This document shows positions 27,345-35,323 of a stretch of DNA of 64,000 bases, one piece after another. Below the pieces are notes generated by a model. It ran no database searches. It was not told the origin of the DNA and saw only the letters and a program-made list of their open reading frames with translations. Source of the stretch: Tsukamurella sp. TY48 (GTDB lineage Bacteria > Actinomycetota > Actinomycetes > Mycobacteriales > Mycobacteriaceae). The position numbers and the translations under genes are program-made. The stretch covers positions 3,100,001 through 3,164,000 of the forward strand of contig NZ_BPMV01000001.1 of assembly GCF_019656655.1 (NCBI RefSeq). Reading direction: 5' to 3'. How positions within the stretch are numbered: position 1 is the stretch's first letter; each line of letters opens with the position of its first letter.

Positions 27345-28526
27345 ATGGCTGACATCGTCCTGGACCACGTCAACAAGACCTACCCCGACGGCAGCACCGC
27401 CGTCAGCGACATCAACCTGCAGATCGCCGACGGCGAGTTCGTGATCCTCGTCGGGCCCTCGGGCTGCGGCAAGTCGACCACGCTCAACATGATCGCCGGC
27501 CTGGAGGACATCTCCGGCGGTGAGCTGCGCATCGGCGGCGAGCGGATGAACGAGAAGGCGCCCAAGGACCGCGATATCGCGATGGTCTTCCAGTCCTACG
27601 CGCTGTACCCGCACATGACGGTGCGCGAGAACATCGCCTTCCCGCTCAAGCTCGCGAAGCTGCCCAAGGATCAGGTCAACGCCGCCGTCGAGGACGCCGC
27701 GCGCACCCTCGACCTCACGCAGCACCTCGACCGCCGGCCCTCGCAGCTCTCCGGCGGCCAGCGCCAGCGCGTGGCGATGGGCCGCGCGATCGTCCGCAGC
27801 CCCAAGGCCTTCCTCATGGACGAGCCGCTGTCGAACCTCGACGCCAAGCTGCGCGTGCAGATGCGCACCGAGGTCTCCCGGCTGCAGAAGCGCCTGGGCA
27901 CCACCATGGTGTACGTCACGCACGACCAGACCGAGGCGATGACCCTCGGCGACCGCGTCGTGGTGCTCAAGAGCGGCGATGTTCAGCAGATCGGTGCACC
28001 GCAGGATCTCTACGACCGCCCCAACAACCTGTTCGTCGCCGGATTCATCGGCTCGCCCGCGATGAACTTCGTACCCGGCCGCCTCACCTCCGTGGGCATC
28101 GACACCGCACTCGGCGAGATCCTGCTCCTCGACGCCCCCGCCCTGGCCGAGAAAGCCTCCGCCGCGGGCAACAAGAACGGCGAGGTGACCGTGGGTATCC
28201 GCCCCGAGCACTTCGAGGACGCCCGCCTGCTCGACCCGAACCAGCGGGTCGGCGGCCTCACCTTCACCGCGAAGGTCGACGTCCTCGAATCGATGGGCTC
28301 GGACAAGTTCGTGCACTTCTCGGTGCCCTCCGCGACAGGTCGCGTCGATGCCCTCGCCGACCTGACCCCCGACGGACAGTCGGCCCCCCTCGACGGTGTC
28401 GACGAGATCGTCGCGCGCCTGTCCGCCGACTCCACCGCCGCCCGCGGCGCCGACGTCGACCTGTACTACGACCCGGCGAAGATCTCCGTCTTCGACCGTT
28501 CGACCGGCGTCAACCTGGCTCTCTAG
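27345..28526 (+). CDS. sugC: Trehalose ABC transporter ATPase SugC
   Basis: A 393-residue ATPase. Walker A GPSGCGKSTT is at about 37-46, the Q-loop VFQSYALYPHMTV near 80, signature LSGGQRQRVAMGRAIV near 135, Walker B AFLMDEPLSNLDA near 155, and the switch histidine VTHDQTEAM near 190. From about 240 to the end it has the MalK-type regulatory OB/TOBE domain. AAGGAG precedes the ATG. It powers LpqY-SugAB and is the fourth gene of the operon. Confidence 0.96.
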   Translation: MADIVLDHVNKTYPDGSTAVSDINLQIADGEFVILVGPSGCGKSTTLNMIAGLEDISGGELRIGGERMNEKAPKDRDIAMVFQSYALYPHMTVRENIAFPLKLAKLPKDQVNAAVEDAARTLDLTQHLDRRPSQLSGGQRQRVAMGRAIVRSPKAFLMDEPLSNLDAKLRVQMRTEVSRLQKRLGTTMVYVTHDQTEAMTLGDRVVVLKSGDVQQIGAPQDLYDRPNNLFVAGFIGSPAMNFVPGRLTSVGIDTALGEILLLDAPALAEKASAAGNKNGEVTVGIRPEHFEDARLLDPNQRVGGLTFTAKVDVLESMGSDKFVHFSVPSATGRVDALADLTPDGQSAPLDGVDEIVARLSADSTAARGADVDLYYDPAKISVFDRSTGVNLAL

Positions 28527-28533
28527 CATCGCG

Positions 28534-29214
28534 GTGCGCGTGCTCGCCGTCAGCGACGAGGAGGTCCCGGGCCTGGCCCTGGCCTCCTCGACGTTGCGGC
28601 CCGACCTGATCCTCGGCGCGGGGGACCTGACCGGCGAGTACCTGGAAGCGCTGGTCGACCGGTACGGCGTGCCGTGCGTCTTCGTCCCGGGCAATCACGA
28701 TCCGGATCACCGCGGATACCGCCGCACCCGTGGGGGATACGTGCGCGGAGGCCTGCCGGAGGAACCGCCCGGCCCGCGGGGTGGCGTGAACGCGGACGGG
28801 CGCATCGTCACCGTCTGCGGGCTGACGGTGGCGGGCCTCGGCGGCTCGATCCGCTACCGGTCGGGGGCGAATCAGTGGACTCAGGGGCAGCAGCGTCGTC
28901 GGGCCTGGCGCCTGTGGCTCGCCTCCCTATGGCGTCGGCCCACCGTCGACGTGGTCCTCGCGCACTCCCCGGCGCAGGGCGTGGGCGACGGTGAGGACGC
29001 GCCGCACCGCGGCTTCGCGGCCCTCGGTACGCTCGTACGCCGGCTACGCCCCCAGGTCTTCGTCCACGGCCATGTGCACCCGCACGGCCGGCCCGGACCG
29101 GACCTGGAGATCGCCGACGTTCCGGTGCTGAACACCGTGGGCTACACCTACTTCGACATCACCCCCGGATCGCCCGGGGCCTACACCATCCGGGAGCGAC
29201 GACGTGGCGCGTGA
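28534..29214 (+). CDS. Metallophosphoesterase-like protein
   Basis: A 226-residue protein with calcineurin-like motifs: GAGDLTG (motif II, about residue 30), VPGNHDPDHRG (motif III, about 47), LAHSPAQGV (about 147) and FVHGHVHPHG (about 178). Motif I reads VSDEE where active enzymes have DxH, so one metal ligand is changed. GTG 28534 is seven bases after the sugC stop, and the gene overlaps the next by 11 bases, so it is likely transcribed with sugABC. Substrate unknown. Confidence 0.82.
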   Translation: MRVLAVSDEEVPGLALASSTLRPDLILGAGDLTGEYLEALVDRYGVPCVFVPGNHDPDHRGYRRTRGGYVRGGLPEEPPGPRGGVNADGRIVTVCGLTVAGLGGSIRYRSGANQWTQGQQRRRAWRLWLASLWRRPTVDVVLAHSPAQGVGDGEDAPHRGFAALGTLVRRLRPQVFVHGHVHPHGRPGPDLEIADVPVLNTVGYTYFDITPGSPGAYTIRERRRGA

Positions 29215-30076
29215 CACCGGCTTCCCCGACGAGGACGCCCGCTCGGACTTCGAGCGGTCCCGCCGCCGCGCGGAGATCGCGCGCCTCGCCGCCTGGATCC
29301 GTCGACGGCCCGGCGACGTGAACGACGTGCTGCCCTACGACGAGGTGGTCGGCGCGCTCGGCATGGTCTCCGAGCGCAACCTCGGACTGCAGGTGATCCC
29401 GACCGCACAGATCGTCGGCAGTGTCGATCGCACACGGGATTTCGACCGGTACTTCCGTCCCCGTACACCCGCCCTGCGGGCGCGCTGGCAGCGGCTCGCG
29501 GCGGCGCAGCGGCGGGGTGAGGCCATGCCGCCGATCGAGGTGAAGAAGATCGGCGACATGTACTTCGTGGTGGACGGGCACCACCGCGTGTCCATCGCCT
29601 TCGCGCGGGGTTTCACCACGATCGACGCCTACGTCACCGAGGTGGTGACCCGGGTGGGCGCCGACGGCATCGCGGTCCGCTCGGACCTGTTGCTCAAGGA
29701 CCACCGCCGGCTGTTCCTGGAGCGCGTGCCGCTCACGGGGGAGGCCCGCGACCGCATCCGGATGACCAACGCCTGGGACTACTCGGTGCTCGCCGAATCG
29801 GTGGAGGCCTGGGGGTTCCGGCTCGTCCAGGAGACCGGCCAGTACCTGTCCCGGGAAGAGGTCGCGGACCGCTGGTACCGCGACGAGTTCAGCCCCGTGG
29901 TGGCCATGGCCCGGGATGCGGGAATCATGGCGCAGGCCACCGACGCCGAGGTGTACCTGTTCGTGGCGTGCGAGCGGTACCGGCTGGTGCGCAGCCACGA
30001 GTGGAGCCCCGAGATCATCGATGAGGTGGGCGAGCGCACCACCCGCAAGCCCTGGCAGCCGGGGCAATTCTTCTGA
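29204..30076 (+). CDS. ParB/sulfiredoxin-fold protein
   Basis: A 290-residue protein whose middle carries the ParB/Srx signature: MPPIEVKKIGDMYFVVDGHH followed by RVSIAFARG, about residues 107-135. The rest is helical and charged, ending RKPWQPGQFF. It lacks the helix-turn-helix of chromosome-partitioning ParB, so it is not that protein. The ParB fold also occurs in CTPases, nucleases and sulfiredoxin. It overlaps the upstream phosphoesterase by 11 bases, so the two probably work together; function unknown. Confidence 0.72.
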   Translation: MARDTGFPDEDARSDFERSRRRAEIARLAAWIRRRPGDVNDVLPYDEVVGALGMVSERNLGLQVIPTAQIVGSVDRTRDFDRYFRPRTPALRARWQRLAAAQRRGEAMPPIEVKKIGDMYFVVDGHHRVSIAFARGFTTIDAYVTEVVTRVGADGIAVRSDLLLKDHRRLFLERVPLTGEARDRIRMTNAWDYSVLAESVEAWGFRLVQETGQYLSREEVADRWYRDEFSPVVAMARDAGIMAQATDAEVYLFVACERYRLVRSHEWSPEIIDEVGERTTRKPWQPGQFF

Positions 30077-30090
30077 CCGGGGCGGGCTCG

Positions 30091-30096
30091 TAGGAT
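30091..30096 (+). promoter_or_regulatory. -10 box of the SUFU-domain gene (leaderless)
   Basis: TAGGAT, seven bases, then GTG 30104. Confidence 0.55.
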
Positions 30097-30103
30097 CGAA
30101 GCC

Positions 30104-30733
30104 GTGACTTCCGTGGTGGACGACGTCCGGGCGCACCTGTCGGCGCACTACGACGGGCGGGGTTTCGCGCCGCCCGCCTCGGCATCGGTGACCTTCCTCG
30201 GCCTGGAGCCGATGACGGTGCTGCGCTGGGTGGGCGAGGGCACCGTCGCCTTCGCCAGCCTCGGCTGCTCTCGCCACCCGATGACCGATCCGAACGCCAT
30301 CGTGGCCGCGGACGACGGCCCGCGCGCGGAAGTCGTCCTCGAACTACGGCGCCGGGAGCGGAGCGAGCGGGCCGGGTCGACCCCTCCCGCCGCCGACGGT
30401 CCGGGCGCGGCGCTCGACGGGGTGCACCGTGCGGTCGCGATCCTCGGAGCCTCGCCGTCGGTCGAGGGACTGGTGCTGGCACCCGACGCGCTCGTCGACC
30501 TGGGCTCGCCGCTCTGGGCCGGTGCCCCGTTCACCGCGGTCCTGCTGGGCGAGTCGACGGTGCCCGACCTGGAGCGCGACGGAGAGCCGGTGCGCTTCCT
30601 GCGAGCCGATCCGATCACCGCGAACGAGGCGGCGTGGGTACGGCTGAAAGGCGCTGCGGCACTCCGTGAGGCATGGTCCGAGGCGGGCATCGACCCGTCG
30701 GACCCCGGACGTCCCGCGGCCCGCGAGGTCTAG
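30104..30733 (+). CDS. Suppressor-of-fused-like domain protein
   Basis: A 209-residue soluble protein that resembles the bacterial suppressor-of-fused (SUFU) family: an N-terminal FLGLEPMTVLRWVGEGTVAF segment, the central RAEVVLELRRR strand and the C-terminal RFLRADPITANEAAWVRLKG block. Such domains are found in immunity proteins and in conserved mycobacterial orphans. The assignment rests on motif feel and is moderate. It has its own leaderless promoter. Its TAG shares the palindrome CTAG with the stop of the convergent gene. Confidence 0.6.
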   Translation: MTSVVDDVRAHLSAHYDGRGFAPPASASVTFLGLEPMTVLRWVGEGTVAFASLGCSRHPMTDPNAIVAADDGPRAEVVLELRRRERSERAGSTPPAADGPGAALDGVHRAVAILGASPSVEGLVLAPDALVDLGSPLWAGAPFTAVLLGESTVPDLERDGEPVRFLRADPITANEAAWVRLKGAAALREAWSEAGIDPSDPGRPAAREV

Positions 30734-31542
30734 CCGCGGTCGGCCGGATCCGGTGGCCCGAACAGCGGATCGTCCGGCGGCGCCGCCCCGAAGAGCGGAT
30801 CCTCGGCGACGCCATCGGTAGCCGATCGCGGCACGGCGACCATGCCCTCCGGCACGGTCGGTTCCGCGGCGATCGGAACCTGCTGCTCCGGCGGCGCGGA
30901 ACCGAAGGCGACGTCCGCGGCCCACCCCGCCAGGATCGACACGACCGCGGGCAGCACGCCGACGAGCAGGTTCGCGAGCTGGACGCGGTTCGACGTCTCG
31001 CCGACCCACTCGAGGTTGTTCTGCAACCACAGCGGCACGAGCACCGTGAACAGCATCGGGACGGGCAGCGACCACACCCACGCCGTACTGCGCCGTCGCG
31101 CGATGCCCCAGGCGGCCCAGATCATGACGAGATTGAGGATCCCGCCGGAGACCTGGATGAACCAGTACACGGGATCGGACGCGAGGCCGCCGGAGTAGTC
31201 CGGGGCGCTCATCATGGTCAGGATCCACTGCGTGGACAGCCTGGTCACGATGTCGCCACCGATGATGCTCGCGACGATCACCAGGACGGCGACTACGGCG
31301 CGCGGCTTCGAGCGCGCGGCGTACAGCAGGTAGAGGGCGATCAGCGCCTTGGTCGAGTTCTTCAGGAGGAAGTCGACCACCGGATTCTGCGGGACGAACT
31401 GCCCGACCGTGCCGCCCCACGTGGACCACGCGGCGGCGACCAGGCCGAACGCGGCGCTGCGCGCCACCCACACGTGGGCGGGCGCACCGTCGTTCCCCCG
31501 GGCCCAGAGCTCGCTCCGGCGGTCCCACAGCTCACGGATCAT
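30730..31542 (-). CDS. Multi-pass membrane protein, unknown function
   Basis: A 270-residue protein with about six hydrophobic helices between residues 25 and 210 (for example AAWSTWGGTVGQF, ALIALYLLYAARSKPRAVVA, ILNLVMIWAAWGIARRRS) and a cytoplasmic Pro/Asp-rich tail with repeated DPLFG motifs (EDPLFGAAPPDDPLFGPPD). I do not recognise the family. Its stop overlaps that of the convergent SUFU-like gene by three bases (CTAG). Confidence 0.7.
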   Translation of the reverse strand: MIRELWDRRSELWARGNDGAPAHVWVARSAAFGLVAAAWSTWGGTVGQFVPQNPVVDFLLKNSTKALIALYLLYAARSKPRAVVAVLVIVASIIGGDIVTRLSTQWILTMMSAPDYSGGLASDPVYWFIQVSGGILNLVMIWAAWGIARRRSTAWVWSLPVPMLFTVLVPLWLQNNLEWVGETSNRVQLANLLVGVLPAVVSILAGWAADVAFGSAPPEQQVPIAAEPTVPEGMVAVPRSATDGVAEDPLFGAAPPDDPLFGPPDPADRG

Positions 31543-31584
31543 GAGCTGAGCGTACCGATGGTTCAGATCACCACACCGGTGCGG

Positions 31585-32661
31585 TCAGAGCCACTTGATC
31601 CTGCGGAACGTGACGAACAGCCCGAGACAGGCCAGCAGCATCACGGCCAGCACGGCGTAATAGGAATAGCTCCAATGCAGTTCGGGCATGTTGTCGAAGT
31701 TCATGCCGTAGATCCCGGCGATCATCGTGGGCACCGCGACCAGGCCGATGATCGCCGACATCTTGCGCATGTCCTCGTTCTGCTGCATCCCGATCTTCGC
31801 CAGCGCGGCGTCGATCAGCGAACTGAGCACATCGTTGTAGGTCTCCACGTGATCGGCCACCATCGACTGGTGATCGACCACGTCCGAGAAGTAGCGCCGG
31901 ATCTCGGTGGGGATGATGTCGTCGAAATCGCAGGTGAGCCGCTTGAGCGCGTGCGAGAGCGGATGAATACCGCGGCGCAGCTCCACCACATCGCGCTTGA
32001 GCTGGTAGATCTCGTCGACCTGGATCCGGGAGCGGGCGCGGAAGACCTCCTCCTCCACCCGGTCGATATCGTCCTCCAGCAGATCGGAGACGGCCACGTA
32101 GGTGTCCACCACGTGGTCGGCCACGGCGTGCATCACGGCCGACGGACCGAGCCGGAGCAGCTCGGGGTTGGCCTCCAGGTTCCGCCGCACCCGGCGCAGG
32201 CTGCCGTGCTCGCCGTGCCGCACCGTGATCACGTGGTCGGGGCCGACGAGCACCATGACCTCGCCCATCTCGATCAGGCGGGCCATCGGGTCGGTGCGGT
32301 CGTGACCCACGTAGTTGACCGTCTTGAGGATGAGGAAGAGGTTGTCGTCGAACCGGTCGACCTTGGGACGGGTATGGGTGACCAGCGTGTCCTCGACCGT
32401 CAGCGGGTGCAGCCCGAAAACCCGGGCCACCTCGTCCATCTGGTGTTGATCGGGATCGAGCATGCCCACCCACACGTAGCCCTCACCGCGGCGGCGCACC
32501 TCCTCGATGGCCTCGACGTAGGTGAACCGGCCCGGAAGGCGCTCACCGTCGACGTACACACCGCAGTCGACCACGGCGCGTGCGACCGGGACGGGCACTC
32601 GGGGCACGACGGCATCGCGGCGCGGCGTACCCGCCCGGGGTAGGGACGGCATCGAGGGCAT
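31585..32661 (-). CDS. corA: CorA-family magnesium/cobalt channel
   Basis: A 358-residue protein with a long acidic cytoplasmic domain (about 1-295) and two C-terminal helices. The signature IYGMNFDNMPEL (GMN at about 319-321) lies after the first helix, as in CorA Mg2+ channels. MPSMPSLPRAG is a typical disordered start. The ATG is preceded at six bases by TAATAT, so it is probably leaderless. In mycobacteria corA lies just downstream of sugC, as here, with extra genes between. Confidence 0.95.
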   Translation of the reverse strand: MPSMPSLPRAGTPRRDAVVPRVPVPVARAVVDCGVYVDGERLPGRFTYVEAIEEVRRRGEGYVWVGMLDPDQHQMDEVARVFGLHPLTVEDTLVTHTRPKVDRFDDNLFLILKTVNYVGHDRTDPMARLIEMGEVMVLVGPDHVITVRHGEHGSLRRVRRNLEANPELLRLGPSAVMHAVADHVVDTYVAVSDLLEDDIDRVEEEVFRARSRIQVDEIYQLKRDVVELRRGIHPLSHALKRLTCDFDDIIPTEIRRYFSDVVDHQSMVADHVETYNDVLSSLIDAALAKIGMQQNEDMRKMSAIIGLVAVPTMIAGIYGMNFDNMPELHWSYSYYAVLAVMLLACLGLFVTFRRIKWL

Positions 32662-32667
32662 GCGCTG

Positions 32668-32673
32668 ATATTA
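32668..32673 (-). promoter_or_regulatory. -10 box of corA (leaderless)
   Basis: On the minus strand TAATAT, six bases, then ATG 32661. Confidence 0.5.
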
Positions 32674-32751
32674 GACCCGCCGAACGGCGTTCGCGGTGCC
32701 CGCGGGCGGGCGGATTCCCCACCGTGGCGGGAGGCCGGGTAGAAAGAGGGC

Positions 32752-33651
32752 GTGAGAAGTCCGATCCTGCGCCTCGGCGCCGCGACCCTGCTCGCGGCGG
32801 CCCTCGCCGGCTGCGCCGATGCCGGCGACGCCTCCGATCTCGGCCCCCGGACGAGCACCGGCACCGTGACCCTGGCGACCTCCGACGACATCGCCTCCCG
32901 GATCGAGGGCCTGATCTACGCGAACGCGCTCCGCGGCATCGGTACGCCGGTCGATACTCGGCTCGGAATCGGCCCCGGCGACGCCGCCGTGGCCGCGGTG
33001 GAGCGGGGCGAGGTCACGGTGGCCCCCGCGCTGACCGGCGCGCTGTGGGACCGCTACCGGCCCGGGGCGCCCCTGCCGACGGCGCGTGCCGCCGAGGAGA
33101 AGGATTCGAAGGCGCAGTGGGACGCCCAGTTCGTCGCGCTCAGCGCCGTGCTCCCCGAGGGGCTCGGGCTCGGTGACCCGACGCTCGCGCTCGACCAGCC
33201 GATGCTGTACTCCCGGCCCGGCGCCGCCCCGGCGAGCCTGCGCGACTGCGAGGGGCTGACCGGGCCGGTGGCGGTCCCGCAGGGCACCCCCACCGACCTC
33301 GGCGGACGCTACGGCTGTTCCGTGGGGCCGGTGACGATGGTGGCCGACGATGCCGCCGCCGCCCGCGAGGTGGCCGAGGGGCGCGCCGGGCTCGCGCAGT
33401 TGGGCACACTGACGGCCGCGGCGCAGCAGCTCAACCAGGTTGCCGACCCGGATTCGACGGTGCCCGCGCGCGCCGTGGTGCCGCTGTTCCGCCGGGACGG
33501 CGTCACGGTGCAGCAGAACAAGCGACTCTCGGCGATCGCAGGCGAGCTGACCACGATCGATCTGGCCGCGATGGTCGAGAAGGTGCGGTCGGGGGAGAAG
33601 ACCGTGGAGCAGGTGACCGACGCCTGGGGCGCCGATCACCCGCTGCACTGA
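32752..33651 (+). CDS. lpqZ: LpqZ-like lipoprotein, glycine-betaine-type binding protein
   Basis: A 299-residue predicted lipoprotein with signal peptide and lipobox ALAGC (Cys21). The mature region resembles OpuAC/ProX-like osmoprotectant-binding proteins: an N-terminal GTVTLATSDDIASRIEGL strand-helix and the later ALDQPMLYSRPGA and DGVTVQQNKRLSAIAGELT segments. No ABC permease or ATPase lies beside it, so it either shares a distant transporter or acts as a sensor. The GTG follows AGAAAGAGGG. In mycobacteria lpqZ likewise lies between corA/mdh and kgd. Confidence 0.75.
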   Translation: MRSPILRLGAATLLAAALAGCADAGDASDLGPRTSTGTVTLATSDDIASRIEGLIYANALRGIGTPVDTRLGIGPGDAAVAAVERGEVTVAPALTGALWDRYRPGAPLPTARAAEEKDSKAQWDAQFVALSAVLPEGLGLGDPTLALDQPMLYSRPGAAPASLRDCEGLTGPVAVPQGTPTDLGGRYGCSVGPVTMVADDAAAAREVAEGRAGLAQLGTLTAAAQQLNQVADPDSTVPARAVVPLFRRDGVTVQQNKRLSAIAGELTTIDLAAMVEKVRSGEKTVEQVTDAWGADHPLH

Positions 33652-33654
33652 CCG

Positions 33655-34482
33655 CTAGAGGCGCTTGTTGAGCTGGGAATCGACCAGCGCGTTCACCCGC
33701 TGGTACGCCGAGCCGCCCACTCGTACGAGAACGTCGATGATCTTGGCGTCGGCGCCGATCAGGACGCGGCCGCGGTTCTTCTTGACCCCGTTGAGGATGA
33801 CGCGGGCGGCGTCGTCGGCCTCGGTGCGAGCGAGGTACTTATCGAACATCTCAGCGCTGGCGGCCTGGTTCTTCCCCTCGGCGACGGTCGCGTTGCGGGC
33901 GATGGCGGTCTTGATGCCGCCGGGGTGCACGCAGGTGACGCCCACGTTGTGATCGCTGGCGAGCATCTCGATCCGCAGCGACTCGGTGAACCCGCGCACC
34001 GCGAACTTGGCGGCGTTGTAGGCGCTCTGGCCGCCCACACCGAGCAGGCCGAACAGGGAGCTGGTGTTGATGATGTGTGCGTCGCCGGAGGCGATCAGGT
34101 GCGGCAGGAAGGCCTTGGTGCCGTTGACCACGCCCCAGAAGTCGATGTCCATGACCCGGTCGTAGTCCTTGAACGAGGTGGTCTCGACGGGCTCGTGGTG
34201 CGCGATGCCGGCGTTGTTGAACAGCAGGTTGACGGTGCCGTAGTGCGCGACCACATCGTCGGCGTAGGCCAGGAGCTGTTCGCGCTCACCGACATTGACC
34301 ACCTTGGTGTGCACCTCGGCGCCACGGGCGCGGGCGAGCTCGGCGGTCTCCTCCAGGCCGGCGGGATCGTAATCGCAGAGCGACAGCTTGGCGCCCTCAT
34401 CGGCGAGCTGCAGGGCCAGCTCGCGGCCCATGCCGGAGGCGGCGCCGGTGATGACGGCGACCTTGCCGCGGAAACTCTTCAT
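33655..34482 (-). CDS. Short-chain dehydrogenase/reductase
   Basis: A 275-residue SDR. Cofactor loop TGAASGMGRELA is at about residues 11-22, NNAGIAH at about 88, catalytic Ser in NTSSLFGLLG (about 140) and YNAAKFAVRG (Tyr and Lys, about 155). D37 in CDYD after the second strand suggests NAD preference. ATG 34482 follows GAGGA with eight bases; ATG 34497 would add five residues. It is divergent from a TetR gene with shared palindromes, so regulation by that TetR is likely. Substrate unknown, possibly a lipid alcohol. Confidence 0.92.
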   Translation of the reverse strand: MKSFRGKVAVITGAASGMGRELALQLADEGAKLSLCDYDPAGLEETAELARARGAEVHTKVVNVGEREQLLAYADDVVAHYGTVNLLFNNAGIAHHEPVETTSFKDYDRVMDIDFWGVVNGTKAFLPHLIASGDAHIINTSSLFGLLGVGGQSAYNAAKFAVRGFTESLRIEMLASDHNVGVTCVHPGGIKTAIARNATVAEGKNQAASAEMFDKYLARTEADDAARVILNGVKKNRGRVLIGADAKIIDVLVRVGGSAYQRVNALVDSQLNKRL

Positions 34483-34549
34483 GGTGGAAATCCTCACATT
34501 TGTCCAAGCTGAGCTGCACTGATGCGCCGGAACCCGGCGTACTTACTCG

Positions 34550-34579
34550 ACAGTAGGGTCGGGAACGGGCATATGTCAA
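34550..34579 (-). promoter_or_regulatory. SDR promoter
   Basis: On the minus strand TTGACA (complement of 34574-34579), 18-base spacer, TACTGT (complement of 34550-34555). The -10 overlaps an inverted TACT-N4-AGTA (34544-34555), a possible second TetR site. Confidence 0.65.
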
Positions 34580-34583
34580 CGAC

Positions 34584-34604
34584 CTATTGAGTAGCATTCA
34601 GTAG
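34584..34604. promoter_or_regulatory. TetR operator overlapping a leaderless -10 box
   Basis: A 21-base imperfect palindrome of the form CTAnTGAnT-N3-AnTCAnTAG. It ends directly before the TetR GTG at 34605 and encloses TAGCAT (34592-34597), which has the seven-base spacing of a leaderless promoter. Binding here would block TetR transcription and is next to the SDR -35 box. Confidence 0.65.
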
Positions 34605-35252
34605 GTGACCAGAAAGTCCGTGGCAGCCGCGGTGGGGCGTAAGCGCACCCGACTGAGCCCCCAGGCGCGGCGCCAGCAGTTCATCGACCTCGGCCTGCAG
34701 AGCCTCAAACACCAGGCGCTCGAACAGGTGTCCATCGAGGAGATCGCCAGCCAGGCCGGCGTCTCGGCCGGTCTGCTGTTCCACTACTTCGACTCCAAGC
34801 TCGACTTCCAGGTGGCCCTGGTCGAGGAGCAGGCCCGCATCGTCGGCGAGGTGGCCACGCCGGAACGCGATCCCGCGGACATCGCCGACGTGATGCCGAT
34901 CCTCAGCGCCACCCTCGGAACCTACGTCGATCACATCATGGAGAACCGGCAGTCCCTGCTGCCGATGCTCGCCGGCGTCAGCTGGTCGGAGCCGCGGATC
35001 CGGACCGCCGTGAAATCAGTCCGCGAGCAGATCGTCGATCAGTTCGTACAGCAGGCCGAGAACATCGGCATCGAACGATCGACCCGGTTCGTCCTCGCCG
35101 TGCACGGCTGGATCGCGGTGGTCGAGGAGACCCTCGTGCAATGGCTCGACGAGAACGCCGGTTTCGCCGAGATGACGCGTGACGAGGTGGTCGATCACCT
35201 CGCGACGATGTTCGTCGGCATGGCCGGAGCCGTCGGCCTCGATCTGGTCTAG
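34605..35252 (+). CDS. TetR-family transcriptional regulator
   Basis: A 215-residue repressor with a helix-turn-helix at about residues 25-70 (ARRQQFIDLGLQSLKHQALE, EIASQAGVSAGLLFHYFDSK). The first 20 residues are basic (TRKSVAAAVGRKRTR). It is divergent from the SDR gene, with a palindrome just before its start and another in the SDR promoter, so it probably represses itself and the SDR. Ligand unknown. Confidence 0.93.
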   Translation: MTRKSVAAAVGRKRTRLSPQARRQQFIDLGLQSLKHQALEQVSIEEIASQAGVSAGLLFHYFDSKLDFQVALVEEQARIVGEVATPERDPADIADVMPILSATLGTYVDHIMENRQSLLPMLAGVSWSEPRIRTAVKSVREQIVDQFVQQAENIGIERSTRFVLAVHGWIAVVEETLVQWLDENAGFAEMTRDEVVDHLATMFVGMAGAVGLDLV

Positions 35253-35272
35253 CGCGGCCCGCACCGACGACG

Positions 35273-35305
35273 AGGGCCGGCCCTCCCCGTGGGAAGACCG
35301 GCCCT
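35273..35305. terminator. Bidirectional terminator between TetR and kgd
   Basis: AGGGCCGG (35273-35280) pairs with CCGGCCCT (35298-35305), with further pairing inside the loop. It lies between two converging stops (35252 and 35324). There is no strong T run on either side. Confidence 0.55.
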
Positions 35306-35323
35306 GCATCGTGATTCAGTCGA

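Noticed and set aside
29204-30076. Chromosome-partitioning ParB
   Set aside because: The GHHR-type box is present, but there is no helix-turn-helix domain and no parA neighbour.
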